From: Microbacterium sp. Se63.02b
GTDB taxonomy: Bacteria > Actinomycetota > Actinomycetes > Actinomycetales > Microbacteriaceae
Assembly (NCBI RefSeq): GCF_014171575.1
Contig: NZ_CP050453.1
Location: 3,162,001 to 3,226,000, forward strand
Direction of reading: 5' to 3'
DNA length: 64,000 nt
Each line of letters opens with the position of its first letter. Position 1 is the first letter of the stretch. Shown here piece after piece: positions 18,235 to 28,318 of this stretch. The notes beneath the pieces are model-generated. The model was not told the DNA's origin. It saw nothing but the letters and a program-made list of their open reading frames with translations, and did not search any database. Made by a program: the position numbers and the translations under genes.

Positions 18235-18831
18235 TCAGGCTGCGAGGCGCAGACCGCGCGCGGCGAGAGCCTTGGCGATCCGCTCGGTGATCTCGTCGAG
18301 GCTGCCGACGCCGTCGATCCGGTCGACGATGCCCTTGGCCCCGTATACCTCGAGGATCGGCGCGGTCTCGCGCTCGTAGATGTCGAGTCGATGGCCGATC
18401 GCCTCGGGGGTGTCGTCGGACCGCCCCTGCTCCGTCGCGCGGAGCGACAGGCGGGAGAGGCTCTCCTCGCGCGGTACGTCGAGGAGGATGACGGCGTCGA
18501 GCGCCTCCCCCCGCTCGGCGAGGAACGACTCGAGGTGCTCGACCTGCGCGGTGTTGCGCGGGTACCCGTCGAGCAGGAAGCCCTGCGCCGCATCGGGCTG
18601 GGAGAGCCGGTCGCGCACGATCTCGCTCGTCAGCTCGTCCGGAACGAGGTCACCCTTGTCGAGGATGGCCGTGACCTGCTGGCCCAGCGGCGTCCCCTCC
18701 TTGATGTTCGCGCGGAAGATGTCGCCGGTCGAGACGACCGGGATGCCGTAGGACTCCGCGATGCGCACGCCCTGCGTGCCCTTGCCTGAGCCCTGCGGGC
18801 CGACGATGAGAAGACGTGCGGTAGCTGTCAT
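18235..18831 (-). CDS. adk: Adenylate kinase
   Basis: This 198-aa enzyme interconverts ATP + AMP and 2 ADP. It has P-loop GPQGSGKGTQ at residues 11-20, AMP-binding STGDIFRANI, GFLLDGYPRN, and LID-region arginines near LSLRATEQGRSDDTPEAIGHRLDIY. The LID is short and has no zinc-binding cysteines. It overlaps the secY stop by 4 bases, and map follows directly: the secY-adk-map order conserved in Gram-positive bacteria. Confidence 0.97.
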   Translation of the reverse strand: MTATARLLIVGPQGSGKGTQGVRIAESYGIPVVSTGDIFRANIKEGTPLGQQVTAILDKGDLVPDELTSEIVRDRLSQPDAAQGFLLDGYPRNTAQVEHLESFLAERGEALDAVILLDVPREESLSRLSLRATEQGRSDDTPEAIGHRLDIYERETAPILEVYGAKGIVDRIDGVGSLDEITERIAKALAARGLRLAA

Positions 18832-20150
18832 CGGAGAAGCCCTTCATAGTGACGCTGCTGCAGCTGAGCATCGATCTGCTTGACGGTCTCGAGACCGACA
18901 CCCACGATGATGAGGATCGACGCGCCGCCGAACGGGAAGTTCTGGTTGGCGCCGACCGTGGCCAGCGCGATCAGCGGGATGAGGGCGATCAGACCGAGGT
19001 ACAGCGAACCGGGAAGCGTGATGCGGGTGAGCACGTAGTCGAGGTACTCAGCGGTCGGACGCCCGGCACGGATGCCGGGGATGAACCCACCGTACTTCTT
19101 CATGTTGTCGGCGACCTCGACCGGGTTGAAGGTGATCGCCACGTAGAAGTACGTGAAGCCGATGATCAACAGGAAGTACGCCGCCATGTAGACGGGGCTG
19201 TTGCCCGTCGTGAAGTGCGTGCTGATCCAGGTGACCCACTCGGGCGGCGTCGAACCGTCCTGCGGAGTGTTGAACTGCGCGATGAGAGCCGGGATGTACA
19301 GCAGCGACGAGGCGAAGATCACGGGGATCACGCCGGCCATGTTCACCTTGATCGGGATGTAGGTGTTCGTGCCGCCGTACGTGCGACGACCGACCATGCG
19401 CTTGGCGTATTGCACGGGGATGCGGCGCTGCGACTGCTCGACGAAGACGACCAGTCCCATCACGACGATTCCGACGAGGAGCACGAGGAGGAAGATCTCG
19501 AAGCCCTTGGTCTGCCAGATGAGGCCCATCGCGCCGGGGAACGTCGCAGCGATCGACGTGAAGATGAGGAGGGACATGCCGTTGCCGATGCCGCGCTCGG
19601 TGACGAGCTCGGCGAACCACATGATGAGGCCGGTACCGGCGGTCATCGCCATGATGATGAGCAGCTGTGCCCACCAGACGTCGTTCGTGAGCAGCTGCTG
19701 GCAGGCGGCGAGATCCGTCGACCCGAACAGCTGCCCGCTGCGCGCCACGGTCACGAGGGTCGTGGACTGGAGCAGCGCGAGGGCGATGGTGAGGTAGCGC
19801 GTGTACTGGGTCAGACGAGCCTGGCCGGCCTGACCCTCTTTGTGCAGCGCTTCGAAGTGCGGGATGACCACGCGGAGGAGCTGCGTGATGATCGTCGCGG
19901 TGATGTAAGGCATCACACCGAGGGCGAAGATCGACAGCTGCAGCAGTGCGCCACCGGAGAAGAGGTTGACGAGTCCGAGCAGACCTTCGGTGCCCGCGTT
20001 CTCGGCGAGACATGCCTCGACGTTCGGGAAGTTCACGAACGGAGCCGGGACGTTGGAGCCCAGTCGGTAGATCGCGATGATGGCGAGGGTGAAACCGATC
20101 TTCCGACGCAGGTCTGGAGTGCGGAAGATCCGCGCGATGGCGCTAAACAA
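18828..20150 (-). CDS. secY: Protein translocase subunit SecY
   Basis: This is the ten-span channel of the Sec translocon, 440 aa. I place the start at TTG 20150 (LFSAIARIFRTPDLRRKIGFT) because AGGAGG lies 7 bases upstream and this gives the usual length. The longer open frame to 20237 has no family support. Signature segments include AIYRLGSNVPAPFVNF (TM1/plug), ITATIITQLLRVVIPHFE, YAKRMVGRRTYGGTNTYIP (C4/C5 loop region) and GGASILIIVGVGLETVKQID. It heads the secY-adk-map-dsbA unit, after the hairpin that ends the spc operon. Confidence 0.96.
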   Translation of the reverse strand: MFSAIARIFRTPDLRRKIGFTLAIIAIYRLGSNVPAPFVNFPNVEACLAENAGTEGLLGLVNLFSGGALLQLSIFALGVMPYITATIITQLLRVVIPHFEALHKEGQAGQARLTQYTRYLTIALALLQSTTLVTVARSGQLFGSTDLAACQQLLTNDVWWAQLLIIMAMTAGTGLIMWFAELVTERGIGNGMSLLIFTSIAATFPGAMGLIWQTKGFEIFLLVLLVGIVVMGLVVFVEQSQRRIPVQYAKRMVGRRTYGGTNTYIPIKVNMAGVIPVIFASSLLYIPALIAQFNTPQDGSTPPEWVTWISTHFTTGNSPVYMAAYFLLIIGFTYFYVAITFNPVEVADNMKKYGGFIPGIRAGRPTAEYLDYVLTRITLPGSLYLGLIALIPLIALATVGANQNFPFGGASILIIVGVGLETVKQIDAQLQQRHYEGLLR

Positions 20151-20290
20151 GGACGTTCCTCCTGAAAAGGTTGCCGATTCCCGAAGGACGGCTGAAAGAC
20201 CAGGGTAACGCAAACCGGGGTTGCCGAATCGCGTCACCGATATCCAGGCCGCGGGATGCGGCGCCGGAGCCTGGGCTCGAGGTGTGCAAC

Positions 20291-20327
20291 CACAAGAGGG
20301 GCCGGAGAATCTCCGGCCCCTCTTGTG
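20291..20327 (-). terminator. Terminator downstream of rplO
   Basis: This is a perfect 17-base-pair stem (20291-20307 with 20311-20327) with a 3-base loop, immediately beyond the rplO stop. It closes the spc transcript, so secY needs its own promoter in 20151-20290. TACCCT there, about 50 bases before the TTG start, is a weak -10 candidate. Confidence 0.85.
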
Positions 20328-20333
20328 CTGCGG

Positions 20334-20984
20334 TTACTTGACGGATCCGCCTGCCGCCACGATCTTCTGCTCGGCAGAACCCGAGACCTTGTCGACCGAG
20401 ACGGTGAGCTTCACGGCGATGTCGCCGCCTCCGAGAACCTTGACCTTCTCGTTCTTGCGAACGGCACCCTTGGCGACCAGGTCACCGATGGTGACCTCGC
20501 CACCCTTCGGGTACAGCTCCGCGAGCTTCTCCAGGTTCACGACCTGGTACTCCACGCGGAACGGGTTCTTGAACCCGCGCAGCTTCGGGGTGCGCATGTG
20601 CAGCGGCATCTGCCCACCCTCGAAGCCGACGCGAACGGTGTTGCGCGCCTTGGTGCCCTTGGTACCACGACCCGCGGTCTTGCCCTTGGAGCCCTCACCA
20701 CGGCCGACGCGAGTCTTGGCGGTGTTGGATCCGGGGACCGGACGCAGGTGGTGCACCTTCAGCACGCCGGGGCGGGACGCGGGAGCATCCTTCGCCGGCG
20801 CTGCCTTCTTGGCGGCGGGCTTCTTAGCAGGAGCCTCAGCCTTGGCGTCGGCCGCGGAGGTCTTGGCCGGAGCCTTCTTCGCGGCCGGCTTCTTCTCAGC
20901 CGGCTTCTTCGCGGCGGCAGCCTTGGGAGCTGCAGCCTTCTTCGTGGCCTTCTCAGCCTCGACGGCCTCGTTCTTCTCAGCCAT
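20334..20984 (-). CDS. rplO: Large ribosomal subunit protein L15, with ~70-residue basic N-terminal extension
   Basis: This 216-aa protein compares with about 145 in most bacteria. The L15 body starts near residue 73 ([35 protein letters not shown]) and runs to the C-terminal [14 protein letters not shown]. The first 70 residues are Lys/Ala/Pro-rich low complexity resembling histone H1-like or PAKKA repeats. No better internal ATG or GTG with a ribosome site is evident, and the next gene junction (rpmD stop at 20984, one-base overlap) supports the long start. Confidence 0.95.
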   Translation of the reverse strand: MAEKNEAVEAEKATKKAAAPKAAAAKKPAEKKPAAKKAPAKTSAADAKAEAPAKKPAAKKAAPAKDAPASRPGVLKVHHLRPVPGSNTAKTRVGRGEGSKGKTAGRGTKGTKARNTVRVGFEGGQMPLHMRTPKLRGFKNPFRVEYQVVNLEKLAELYPKGGEVTIGDLVAKGAVRKNEKVKVLGGGDIAVKLTVSVDKVSGSAEQKIVAAGGSVK

Positions 20985-21169
20985 TAGTCGATCTCCTCAA
21001 CCTTGACGAGGTGTGCGACGGTCTTGACGTAACCGCGCGTCTGCGCGTCGTCGGGGCGGACGGTGGTGTCACCGATCCGCTTCAGACCGAGGCTGCGCAG
21101 CGTGTCGCGCTGGTTCTGCTTCTCGCTCACCTTGGACTTGATCTGCGTGACCTTCAGTCGCGCGGCCAT
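20984..21169 (-). CDS. rpmD: Large ribosomal subunit protein L30
   Basis: This 61-aa protein begins [14 protein letters not shown], carries [14 protein letters not shown] and ends [14 protein letters not shown]. It overlaps rpsE upstream and rplO downstream by one base each (TAATG type). L30 is present in the usual place between S5 and L15. Confidence 0.97.
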   Translation of the reverse strand: MAARLKVTQIKSKVSEKQNQRDTLRSLGLKRIGDTTVRPDDAQTRGYVKTVAHLVKVEEID

Positions 21170-21870
21170 CAGGCACCTACCTTCTGTGCGGCGATGGCGT
21201 CGGCCTCTGCGCGCACGAGGCGTGCAGGGGCGACCTGATCGAACTCGAGGCCACGACGAGCGGCGACCGCACGAGGCTCCTCGAGCTGCTTCAGGGCGGT
21301 GACCGTCGCGTGCACGATGTTGATCGTGTTCGACGAGCCGAGCGACTTCGACAGCACGTCGTGGATACCGGCGCACTCGAGCACGGCGCGGACCGGACCA
21401 CCGGCGATGACACCGGTACCGGCAGCGGCCGGACGGAGCAGGACGACGCCTGCGGCGGCCTCACCCTGCACCGGGTGCGGGATGGTGCTACCGACGCGCG
21501 GGACGCGGAAGAAGTTGCGCTTGGCCTCTTCGACACCCTTCGAGATCGCCAGGGGGACCTCACGGGCCTTGCCGTAGCCGACGCCCACCAGACCGTTGCC
21601 GTCACCGACGACCACGAGGGCGGTGAAGCTGAAGCGACGACCACCCTTCACGACCTTCGAGACGCGGTTGATGGTGACGACGCGCTCCAGGAACTGGTTG
21701 TCTCCACGGTCGCGCGAGTTGCGGTCGCGGCCACCCTGGTTGCGGTCACCGCGGCCACCGCGGCGGCCATCACGCTGATCGCGAGCCGGCTCTGCCTGCG
21801 TGGTGCCGGCAGCCGTCTCGGAAGTGGCAGCAGCCGCTTCGGTCACTTCGTTCTCCTTGTTGTCACTCAC
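21169..21870 (-). CDS. rpsE: Small ribosomal subunit protein S5
   Basis: This 233-aa protein of the 30S decoding region has an N-terminal Arg/Gly/Asp-rich low-complexity extension of about 50 residues, then the double-stranded RNA-binding fold ([46 protein letters not shown]) and the C-terminal domain. It overlaps rplR by 4 bases. Confidence 0.97.
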   Translation of the reverse strand: MSDNKENEVTEAAAATSETAAGTTQAEPARDQRDGRRGGRGDRNQGGRDRNSRDRGDNQFLERVVTINRVSKVVKGGRRFSFTALVVVGDGNGLVGVGYGKAREVPLAISKGVEEAKRNFFRVPRVGSTIPHPVQGEAAAGVVLLRPAAAGTGVIAGGPVRAVLECAGIHDVLSKSLGSSNTINIVHATVTALKQLEEPRAVAARRGLEFDQVAPARLVRAEADAIAAQKVGA

Positions 21871-22226
21871 AGTGCCAGACCCCCCTCGTGGGCGCCGTCG
21901 GCGATGGCGGCGACACGACCAGCGTAGCGGTTGCCGCCACGGTCGAACACTGCCTCGGAAACGCCAGCGGCCTTCGCACGCTCGGCGAGGAGCTCGCCGA
22001 CCTTGCGGGCCTTGGCGGTCTTGTCACCCTCGAGCGAGCGCAGGTCGGTCTCGAGCGTCGAAGCCGACGCCACGGTGTGACCCTTGCTGTCGTCGACCAG
22101 CTGCACGAAGACGTGGCGGGCCGAACGGTTGACGACGAGACGCGGACGCGCCTCGGTGCCGACGACCTTCTTGCGAAGGCGGGCGTGACGACGCGCGCGG
22201 GCGTCAGACTTTGACTTGAGAGCCAT
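21867..22226 (-). CDS. rplR: Large ribosomal subunit protein L18
   Basis: This 119-aa 5S rRNA-binding protein shows [20 protein letters not shown] followed by [18 protein letters not shown] and [21 protein letters not shown]. It stands between rplF (2-base gap) and rpsE (4-base overlap) as in the standard spc order. Confidence 0.97.
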   Translation of the reverse strand: MALKSKSDARARRHARLRKKVVGTEARPRLVVNRSARHVFVQLVDDSKGHTVASASTLETDLRSLEGDKTAKARKVGELLAERAKAAGVSEAVFDRGGNRYAGRVAAIADGAHEGGLAL

Positions 22227-22228
22227 GG

Positions 22229-22765
22229 TTACTTACCACTCTTTCCGGCCTTGCGACGCACGTTCTCGCCGGCGTAGCGCACACCCTTGCCCTTGTACGG
22301 CTCGGGCTTGCGGATCTTGCGGATGTTCGCAGCTGCCTCACCGACAGCCTGCTTGTCGATCCCGCTGACGGTGAGCTTGGTAGTTCCCTCGACCGTGAGC
22401 GTGATGCCGGCGGGCGGGTCGATCAGGACCGGGTGCGAGAAGCCGAGGGCGAACTCGACCGAGCTGCCCTTCTGCTGCACGCGGTAACCGGTGCCGACGA
22501 CCTCGAGACCCTTGGTGTAGCCCTGGGTCACGCCGATGATGTTGTTGTTGATGAGCGTGCGGGTCAGGCCGTGAAGCGACCGCGACTCGCGCTCGTCGTC
22601 GGGACGGGAGACCAGAACCTGGTTCTCCTCGACCGCGACCTCGATGGGGTTGGCCACCGTGAGGGTGAGCTCACCCTTGGGGCCCTTCACCGAGACCACG
22701 CGGTTGTCGACCGAAACGGTCACGCCCGCGGGAACGTCGATGGGAAGTCGTCCAATACGCGACAT
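22229..22765 (-). CDS. rplF: Large ribosomal subunit protein L6
   Basis: This 178-aa protein near the sarcin-ricin loop begins [17 protein letters not shown]. The second repeat carries the [14 protein letters not shown] signature. It follows rpsH by 6 bases. Confidence 0.98.
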   Translation of the reverse strand: MSRIGRLPIDVPAGVTVSVDNRVVSVKGPKGELTLTVANPIEVAVEENQVLVSRPDDERESRSLHGLTRTLINNNIIGVTQGYTKGLEVVGTGYRVQQKGSSVEFALGFSHPVLIDPPAGITLTVEGTTKLTVSGIDKQAVGEAAANIRKIRKPEPYKGKGVRYAGENVRRKAGKSGK

Positions 22766-22771
22766 TTCGAA

Positions 22772-23170
22772 TTACCACACGTAGGCGAGAACTTCTCCGC
22801 CCACGCCCTTCTGCTCAGCCTGACGGTCGGTGAGGAGACCGGAGGAGGTGGACAGGATGGCCACGCCGAGACCGCCGAGGACCGTGGGAAGCTCGGTGGA
22901 CTTCGCGTAGACGCGGAGACCGGGCTTCGAGACGCGCTTGATACCAGCGATCGAGCGCTCACGGTTGGGGCCGTACTTCAGCGTCAGCGTGAGGTTCTGT
23001 CCGACGCGGGCGTCAGAGGTCTCCCAGCCGGCGATGTAGCCCTCCTGCTGGAGGATCTGAGCGATGTTCGTCTTGAGCTTGCTCGACGGCAGAGTCACGG
23101 AATCGTGGTGCGCCGAGTTCGCGTTACGCAGACGGGTCAGCAGATCTGCGACCGGGTCTGTCATTGTCAT
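22772..23170 (-). CDS. rpsH: Small ribosomal subunit protein S8
   Basis: This 132-aa 16S rRNA central-domain binder begins [20 protein letters not shown] and ends with the conserved [17 protein letters not shown]...GGEVLAYVW region. It is the first gene after a break in the spc cluster: rpsN, normally between rplE and rpsH, is absent, and a terminator plus a TACAAT box occupy the gap. Confidence 0.98.
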   Translation of the reverse strand: MTMTDPVADLLTRLRNANSAHHDSVTLPSSKLKTNIAQILQQEGYIAGWETSDARVGQNLTLTLKYGPNRERSIAGIKRVSKPGLRVYAKSTELPTVLGGLGVAILSTSSGLLTDRQAEQKGVGGEVLAYVW

Positions 23171-23244
23171 TGTTGTTTTCCTTTGTTCATGAGGTTCCGG
23201 CTGCCGTTACACGACAGACGGCCTGCGATGACACGCAATCTTCA

Positions 23245-23295
23245 ATTGTACGTGCACATCGACGGGCTCAGTGACATGAGACCACTGAGCCCGTC
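23245..23295 (-). promoter_or_regulatory. Terminator after rplE plus -10 box for rpsH
   Basis: A perfect 13-base-pair hairpin (23261-23273 with 23283-23295, 9-base loop) stands just past the rplE stop. Immediately downstream on the minus strand is TACAAT (23250-23245) in an AT-rich stretch, about 75 bases before the rpsH start. Together they split the spc cluster into two transcripts at the place where rpsN is usually found. Confidence 0.65.
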
Positions 23296-23302
23296 AGAGG
23301 CG

Positions 23303-23893
23303 TTACGCCTGTGCGTCTTCCGAGCGGAACGGGAAGCCGAGGTGACGGAGCAGCGCCCGACCCTCGTCATCCGTCTTCGCGGTGGTGACGACGGTGATGT
23401 CGAAACCGCGAACCCGGTCGATCTTGTCCTGATCGATCTCGTGGAACACGCTCTGCTCCTGGAGACCGAAGGTGTAGTTGCCGTTGCCGTCGAACTGCTT
23501 GCCCGAGAGACCGCGGAAGTCGCGGATACGGGGCAGGGCCAGCGACACGAGACGGTCCACGAACTCCCACGCGCGGTCACCGCGGAGGGTGACGTGCGCG
23601 CCGATGGCCTGACCCTCGCGCAGCTTGAACTGCGCGATGGACTTGCGGGCCTTCGTGACGATCGGCTTCTGGCCGGTGATCTTGGTGAGGTCGTCGACCG
23701 CGCCATCGATCACCTTGCTGTCGCGAGCTGCCTCGCCGACACCGGTGTTCACGACCACCTTGACCAGTCCGGGGATCTGCATGACGTTCGCGTAACCGAA
23801 CTCTTCCTGCAGAGCCTTCTTGATCTCGCTGTTGTACTTCTGCTTCAGGCGCGGCTGGATCTTGCCAGCCGGCGCGGCAGTGTCGGTGCTCAT
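23303..23893 (-). CDS. rplE: Large ribosomal subunit protein L5
   Basis: This 196-aa 5S rRNA-binding protein forms the B1 bridge. It carries [21 protein letters not shown], the [18 protein letters not shown] loop and [23 protein letters not shown]. It overlaps rplX by one base and is followed by the terminator at 23261-23295. Confidence 0.98.
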   Translation of the reverse strand: MSTDTAAPAGKIQPRLKQKYNSEIKKALQEEFGYANVMQIPGLVKVVVNTGVGEAARDSKVIDGAVDDLTKITGQKPIVTKARKSIAQFKLREGQAIGAHVTLRGDRAWEFVDRLVSLALPRIRDFRGLSGKQFDGNGNYTFGLQEQSVFHEIDQDKIDRVRGFDITVVTTAKTDDEGRALLRHLGFPFRSEDAQA

Positions 23894-24252
23894 CAGAGGT
23901 CCTTACCGCTCTTCTTCGCGTACCGCACGCGGACGGTGCGCTTGACGCCGTCCTTGGTCTGCTCCTCGACCCGGTGGCCGACCTTGGTCGGCTTCTTGGT
24001 CGAGGGGTCGACGAGTGCGACGTTCGAGATGTGGATGGAGGCTTCGACGGTCTCGATGCCTCCGGTCTTGGTGCCACGCTGCGTCTGTCCGACGCGGGTG
24101 TGCTTGGTGACGTAGTTCACGCCTTCGACGATGACGCGGTTCTTCTCGGCAAGGACGTCGAGGACCTTGCCCTGCTTGCCGCGGTCGCCGCCACGCTCCT
24201 GCGTGGCACCGGTGATGACCTGAACCAGGTCACCCTTCTTGATCTTCGCCAT
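23893..24252 (-). CDS. rplX: Large ribosomal subunit protein L24
   Basis: This 119-aa assembly-initiator protein has a KOW motif near the N-terminus ([29 protein letters not shown]) and continues [14 protein letters not shown]. It lies between rplN (2-base gap) and rplE. Confidence 0.98.
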   Translation of the reverse strand: MAKIKKGDLVQVITGATQERGGDRGKQGKVLDVLAEKNRVIVEGVNYVTKHTRVGQTQRGTKTGGIETVEASIHISNVALVDPSTKKPTKVGHRVEEQTKDGVKRTVRVRYAKKSGKDL

Positions 24253-24254
24253 GA

Positions 24255-24623
24255 TTAGATGACCTCCGGCGCCAGCGAGACGATCTTCATGAACTTCTTG
24301 TCGCGAAGCTCACGACCGACCGGACCGAAGATACGGGTGCCACGGGGCTCCCCGTCGTTCTTCAGGATCACTGCGGCGTTCTCGTCGAACTTGATGTAGG
24401 AGCCGTCCGGACGACGGACCTCCTTCTTGGTGCGGACGATGACCGCCTTGACGACGTCGCCCTTCTTGACGTTGCCACCGGGGATCGCGTCCTTGACGGT
24501 CGCGACGATGGTGTCACCGAGACCGGCGTAACGACGCTTCGAGCCGCCGAGCACGCGAATCGTGAGCAGCTCCTTGGCGCCGGTGTTGTCGGCGACCTTG
24601 AGTCGGGATTCCTGCTGGATCAC
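24255..24623 (-). CDS. rplN: Large ribosomal subunit protein L14
   Basis: This 122-aa beta-barrel protein begins [20 protein letters not shown] and carries [23 protein letters not shown] and [27 protein letters not shown]. It overlaps rpsQ by 4 bases. Confidence 0.98.
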   Translation of the reverse strand: MIQQESRLKVADNTGAKELLTIRVLGGSKRRYAGLGDTIVATVKDAIPGGNVKKGDVVKAVIVRTKKEVRRPDGSYIKFDENAAVILKNDGEPRGTRIFGPVGRELRDKKFMKIVSLAPEVI

Positions 24624-24952
24624 TTGGCCTTCTCCAGAATCTCCACCAGGCGCCAGCGCTTCGTGGCGCTCAGCGGGCGGGTCTCGTTGATCAGGACCAG
24701 GTCGCCGATGCCGGCGGTGTTCGCCTCATCGTGCGCCTTGACCTTCGAGGTGCGGCGGATGACCTTGCCGTAAAGCGGGTGCTTCACGCGGTCTTCGACC
24801 TCGACCACGATGGTCTTGTCCATCTTGTCGCTGACGACGTAGCCGCGACGCGCCTTGCGGTAACCGCGGGCAGCGGTGTCGCGGACGTCGTGCTCGGACG
24901 ACTCGTGTCCTGCGGCCTGCGTCTCCGCAGTCGCTTCCTTCTTGGTGGCCAT
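24620..24952 (-). CDS. rpsQ: Small ribosomal subunit protein S17
   Basis: This 110-aa OB-fold 16S binder has a 30-residue hydrophilic N-terminal extension, then [22 protein letters not shown] and the [29 protein letters not shown] motif. I use ATG 24952, which overlaps the rpmC stop by one base (TGATG). A GTG three bases further up (24955) is equally open. Confidence 0.96.
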   Translation of the reverse strand: MATKKEATAETQAAGHESSEHDVRDTAARGYRKARRGYVVSDKMDKTIVVEVEDRVKHPLYGKVIRRTSKVKAHDEANTAGIGDLVLINETRPLSATKRWRLVEILEKAK

Positions 24953-25269
24953 CACTCAGCCTCTTCCTTCACGGCGTCGTCGGCGGAGTCCGCCTTCTTC
25001 GCCTTCGACTTGGTCGCCTTCTTCGCGGGAGCCTCGACCGGAGCGGGCGTCGCACGGATGCCCAGCTCGCGCTCACGGATCACCGTGTAGAGACGTGCGA
25101 TGTCGCGCTTGACGGCGCGGATGCGGCCGTGGCTCTCCAGCTGGCCGGTGGCCGACTGGAAACGGAGGTTGAACAGCTCCTCCTTGGCCTTGCGCAGCTC
25201 CTCGACGAGGCGCTGGTCTTCGAATGTGTCGAGCTCTGCCGGAGCGAGCTCCTTGGTGCCGATCGCCAT
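24952..25269 (-). CDS. rpmC: Large ribosomal subunit protein L29
   Basis: This 105-aa protein has the L29 helical hairpin at about residues 8-72 ([43 protein letters not shown]), followed by a Lys/Ala-rich and then acidic tail of about 30 residues not found in the E. coli protein. It overlaps rplP by one base (TAATG). Confidence 0.96.
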   Translation of the reverse strand: MAIGTKELAPAELDTFEDQRLVEELRKAKEELFNLRFQSATGQLESHGRIRAVKRDIARLYTVIRERELGIRATPAPVEAPAKKATKSKAKKADSADDAVKEEAE

Positions 25270-25688
25270 TACGCGTCGCCCTCCTCGCGCTTGATGATGC
25301 GTGCCTTGAGCGGCAGCTTGTGAATTGCACGGGTCAGAGCTTCGCGAGCGAGCTCCTCGTCGACACCCGCGACCTCGAAGAGGACACGGCCCGGCTTGAC
25401 GTTGGCGACCCACCACTCGGGCGAACCCTTACCGGAACCCATGCGGGTCTCGGCAGGCTTCTTCGTGAGCGGACGGTCGGGGTAGATGTTGATCCACACC
25501 TTTCCACCACGCTTGATGTGACGGGTCATCGCGATACGAGCGGACTCGATCTGACGGTTCGTCACGTAAGCGGGGGTGAGAGCCTGGATACCGTACTCGC
25601 CGAAGGAGACCTTCGTGCCGCCGGTGGCCTGACCCGAGCGACCCGGGTGGTGCTGCTTGCGGAACTTGACCTTACGGGGGATGAGCAT
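25269..25688 (-). CDS. rplP: Large ribosomal subunit protein L16
   Basis: This 139-aa protein beside the A-site tRNA begins [17 protein letters not shown]. It has [28 protein letters not shown] and the [20 protein letters not shown] motif. It overlaps rpsC and rpmC by one base each. Confidence 0.98.
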   Translation of the reverse strand: MLIPRKVKFRKQHHPGRSGQATGGTKVSFGEYGIQALTPAYVTNRQIESARIAMTRHIKRGGKVWINIYPDRPLTKKPAETRMGSGKGSPEWWVANVKPGRVLFEVAGVDEELAREALTRAIHKLPLKARIIKREEGDA

Positions 25689-26443
25689 TATGCCGACGCT
25701 CCTTCTGCGACAGGTGCCTCGTTACGCGGGGCACGGCGGCGGTCGCCACCACGGTCGTCACGACGAGCCTTGGGTGCGTTGGCCTGCTCGCGAGCGAGCT
25801 CCTTGGCGGTCAGGTCGCCCTTGTAGATCCAGACCTTCACGCCGATGCGGCCGAAGGTGGTCTTCGCCTCGTAGAAGCCGTAGTCGATGTTCGCGCGCAG
25901 CGTGTGCAGCGGCACACGACCCTCGCGGTAGAACTCCGAGCGGCTCATCTCGGCGCCGCCGAGGCGGCCGGAGACCTGGATGCGGATGCCCTTGGCGCCG
26001 GCGCGCTGAGCGCCCTGCAGACCCTTGCGCATCGCACGACGGAACGCCACGCGAGCAGAAAGCTGCTCGGCGATGCCCTGTGCGACGAGCTGAGCGTCGG
26101 CCTCGGGGTTCTTGACCTCGAGGATGTTCAGCTGGATCTGCTTGCCCGAGAGCTTCTCGAGGTCGCCGCGGATGCGCTCGGCCTCGGCCCCACGACGACC
26201 GATCACGATGCCCGGACGGGCGGTGTGGATGTCGACGCGGACGCGGTCACGGGTGCGCTCGATCTCGATGTTCGAGACACCGGCACGGTCGAGCTGCGTC
26301 TTGAGCAGGTTGCGGATCTTGATGTCCTCGGCGACGTAGTCGGCGTAACGCTGACCCGGCTTGGTCGAGTCAGAGAACCAGCGCGAGACGTGGTCCGTCG
26401 TGATACCGAGACGGAAGCCGTACGGGTTTACCTTCTGTCCCAT
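25688..26443 (-). CDS. rpsC: Small ribosomal subunit protein S3
   Basis: This 251-aa mRNA-entry protein has [22 protein letters not shown], a KH domain with [19 protein letters not shown], and the C-terminal domain [33 protein letters not shown] basic/Ala-rich tail of about 35 residues follows. One-base overlaps link it to rplV and rplP. Confidence 0.98.
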   Translation of the reverse strand: MGQKVNPYGFRLGITTDHVSRWFSDSTKPGQRYADYVAEDIKIRNLLKTQLDRAGVSNIEIERTRDRVRVDIHTARPGIVIGRRGAEAERIRGDLEKLSGKQIQLNILEVKNPEADAQLVAQGIAEQLSARVAFRRAMRKGLQGAQRAGAKGIRIQVSGRLGGAEMSRSEFYREGRVPLHTLRANIDYGFYEAKTTFGRIGVKVWIYKGDLTAKELAREQANAPKARRDDRGGDRRRAPRNEAPVAEGASA

Positions 26444-26841
26444 TACTTGCTCGCCTTCTTGTTGCTGTCGCCCGTGGCGGCCGGAGCTGCCTCAGGCGTC
26501 GAGAGCACGACCGTGATGTGGCTCGTGCGCTTCTTGATCTGGAAAGCGCGACCCTGTGCACGAGGCTGGAAACGCTTGAGCGTCGTGCCCTCGTCGACGT
26601 ACGCGTTGGCCACGTACAGGTCCTGCTCGTCGAGGAACTCGCCGTCGCGATCTGCCTTGACCTGTGCGTTGGCCATGGCCGACGCAACAAGCTTGTAGAT
26701 CGGCTCACTGGCGCTCTGCTGAGCGAACTTGAGGATCGCCAGAGCCTCCTGGGCCTGCTTGCCCTTGATGAGCGCGACGACACGACGAGCCTTCTGAGGG
26801 GTCACGCGGATGTGTCGCACGCGTGCGATCGATTCGACCAT
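26443..26841 (-). CDS. rplV: Large ribosomal subunit protein L22
   Basis: This 132-aa exit-tunnel protein has [22 protein letters not shown] at the start and the tunnel-lining beta-hairpin region [28 protein letters not shown]. This hairpin is the usual site of macrolide-resistance insertions; nothing unusual is seen. Confidence 0.98.
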   Translation of the reverse strand: MVESIARVRHIRVTPQKARRVVALIKGKQAQEALAILKFAQQSASEPIYKLVASAMANAQVKADRDGEFLDEQDLYVANAYVDEGTTLKRFQPRAQGRAFQIKKRTSHITVVLSTPEAAPAATGDSNKKASK

Positions 26842-27122
26842 TAGCGGCGCCGCCCCTTCTTGTCGTCCTTCTCGTGGCCGCGGAAGGTGCGGGTGGGCGC
26901 GAACTCGCCCAGCTTGTGACCGACCATGGTCTCGGACACGAACACAGGGATGTGCTTGCGTCCGTCGTGGACCGCGATCGTGTGACCCAGCATGGCCGGG
27001 ATGATCATGGACCGACGGGACCAGGTCTTGATGACGTTCTTGGTGCCGGCTTCGTTCTGCACGACCACCTTGCGAAGCAGGTGATCGTCGACGAAGGGGC
27101 CCTTCTTAAGACTGCGAGGCAT
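26841..27122 (-). CDS. rpsS: Small ribosomal subunit protein S19
   Basis: This 93-aa head protein begins [19 protein letters not shown]. It has the [25 protein letters not shown] and [16 protein letters not shown] motifs and follows rplB by 12 bases. Confidence 0.98.
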   Translation of the reverse strand: MPRSLKKGPFVDDHLLRKVVVQNEAGTKNVIKTWSRRSMIIPAMLGHTIAVHDGRKHIPVFVSETMVGHKLGEFAPTRTFRGHEKDDKKGRRR

Positions 27123-27134
27123 CTTCTCTTACTC

Positions 27135-27974
27135 CTACTTACGCTTCTTGCCGGCGTTACGACGACGCACGATGTACTTGTCGCTTTCCTTGTTGGCGTG
27201 ACGGGTACGACCCTCAGCCTGGCCCCACGGGGAGACGGGGTGACGACCACCAGAGGTCTTGCCCTCTCCACCACCGTGCGGGTGGTCGACCGGGTTCATC
27301 GCGACACCACGCACGGTCGGGCGGACGCCCTTCCAGCGCATGCGGCCGGCCTTACCCCAGTTGATGTTCGACTGCTCGGCGTTGCCGACCTCGCCGATGG
27401 TCGCGCGGCAGCGCGCATCGACGTTGCGGATCTCGCCCGAGGGGAGACGCAGCTGGGCGTAGGGGCCGTCCTTGGCGACGAGACGGACGGATGCACCGGC
27501 CGAACGTGCCATCTTCGCGCCGCCGCCGGGGCGGAGCTCGATCGCGTGGATGACCGTACCCGTGGGGATGTTCTTCAGCGGGAGGTTGTTGCCCGGCTTG
27601 ATGTCAGCCCCGGCACCCGACTCGACGATGTCGCCCTGCTTCAGCTTCGCCGGAGCGAGGATGTAGCGCTTCTCACCGTCGAAGTAGTGCAGCAGCGCGA
27701 TGCGCGCGGTGCGGTTGGGGTCGTACTCGATGTGAGCGACCTTGGCGTTGACGCCGTCCTTGTCGTTACGACGGAAGTCGATGACGCGGTACTGGCGCTT
27801 GTGGCCACCACCGATGTGACGGGTCGTGATGCGGCCCTGGTTGTTGCGACCACCGGTCTTCGAGAGCGGGCGCAGCAGCGACTTCTCCGGCGTCGATCGA
27901 GTGATCTCGGCGAAGTCAGCCACCGACGAGCCGCGACGGCCCGGGGTCGTGGGCTTGTACTTGCGAATAGCCAT
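27135..27974 (-). CDS. rplB: Large ribosomal subunit protein L2
   Basis: This 279-aa peptidyl-transferase-region protein runs from start ATG 27974 ([15 protein letters not shown]) to the C-terminal [18 protein letters not shown] segment, with the [18 protein letters not shown] motif that includes the conserved His near the catalytic centre. It has normal length and an intact frame. Confidence 0.98.
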   Translation of the reverse strand: MAIRKYKPTTPGRRGSSVADFAEITRSTPEKSLLRPLSKTGGRNNQGRITTRHIGGGHKRQYRVIDFRRNDKDGVNAKVAHIEYDPNRTARIALLHYFDGEKRYILAPAKLKQGDIVESGAGADIKPGNNLPLKNIPTGTVIHAIELRPGGGAKMARSAGASVRLVAKDGPYAQLRLPSGEIRNVDARCRATIGEVGNAEQSNINWGKAGRMRWKGVRPTVRGVAMNPVDHPHGGGEGKTSGGRHPVSPWGQAEGRTRHANKESDKYIVRRRNAGKKRK

Positions 27975-27994
27975 TATTGTCCTTATCCCCCGGA

Positions 27995-28318
27995 TCAGCC
28001 GATTGCCGTGAAGATGTCGATGGTGCCCGACTTCAGGGTGACGATGGCGCGCTTGGTGTCCTTGCGCTTGCCGGTGCCGAAGCGGGTGCGACGAGCCTTG
28101 CCGACGCGGTTGAGGGTGTTGACCCCAGCGACCTTGACGCCGAAGATCTTCTCGATGGCGAGCTTGATCTCGGTCTTCGAAGCACGCGGGTCGACGAGGA
28201 AGGTGTACTTGCCTTCGTCGATGAGCCCGTAGCTCTTCTCGGACACGACCGGCTTCAGGATGATGTCGCGCGGGTCCTTGTTCAGGGCCGTCTGGAGAAC
28301 AGATGCCTGCTCGCTCAT
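27995..28318 (-). CDS. rplW: Large ribosomal subunit protein L23
   Basis: This 107-aa exit-site protein is the docking point for trigger factor and SRP. It carries [39 protein letters not shown] and the basic loop [20 protein letters not shown]. It overlaps rplD by 4 bases. Confidence 0.97.
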   Translation of the reverse strand: MSEQASVLQTALNKDPRDIILKPVVSEKSYGLIDEGKYTFLVDPRASKTEIKLAIEKIFGVKVAGVNTLNRVGKARRTRFGTGKRKDTKRAIVTLKSGTIDIFTAIG

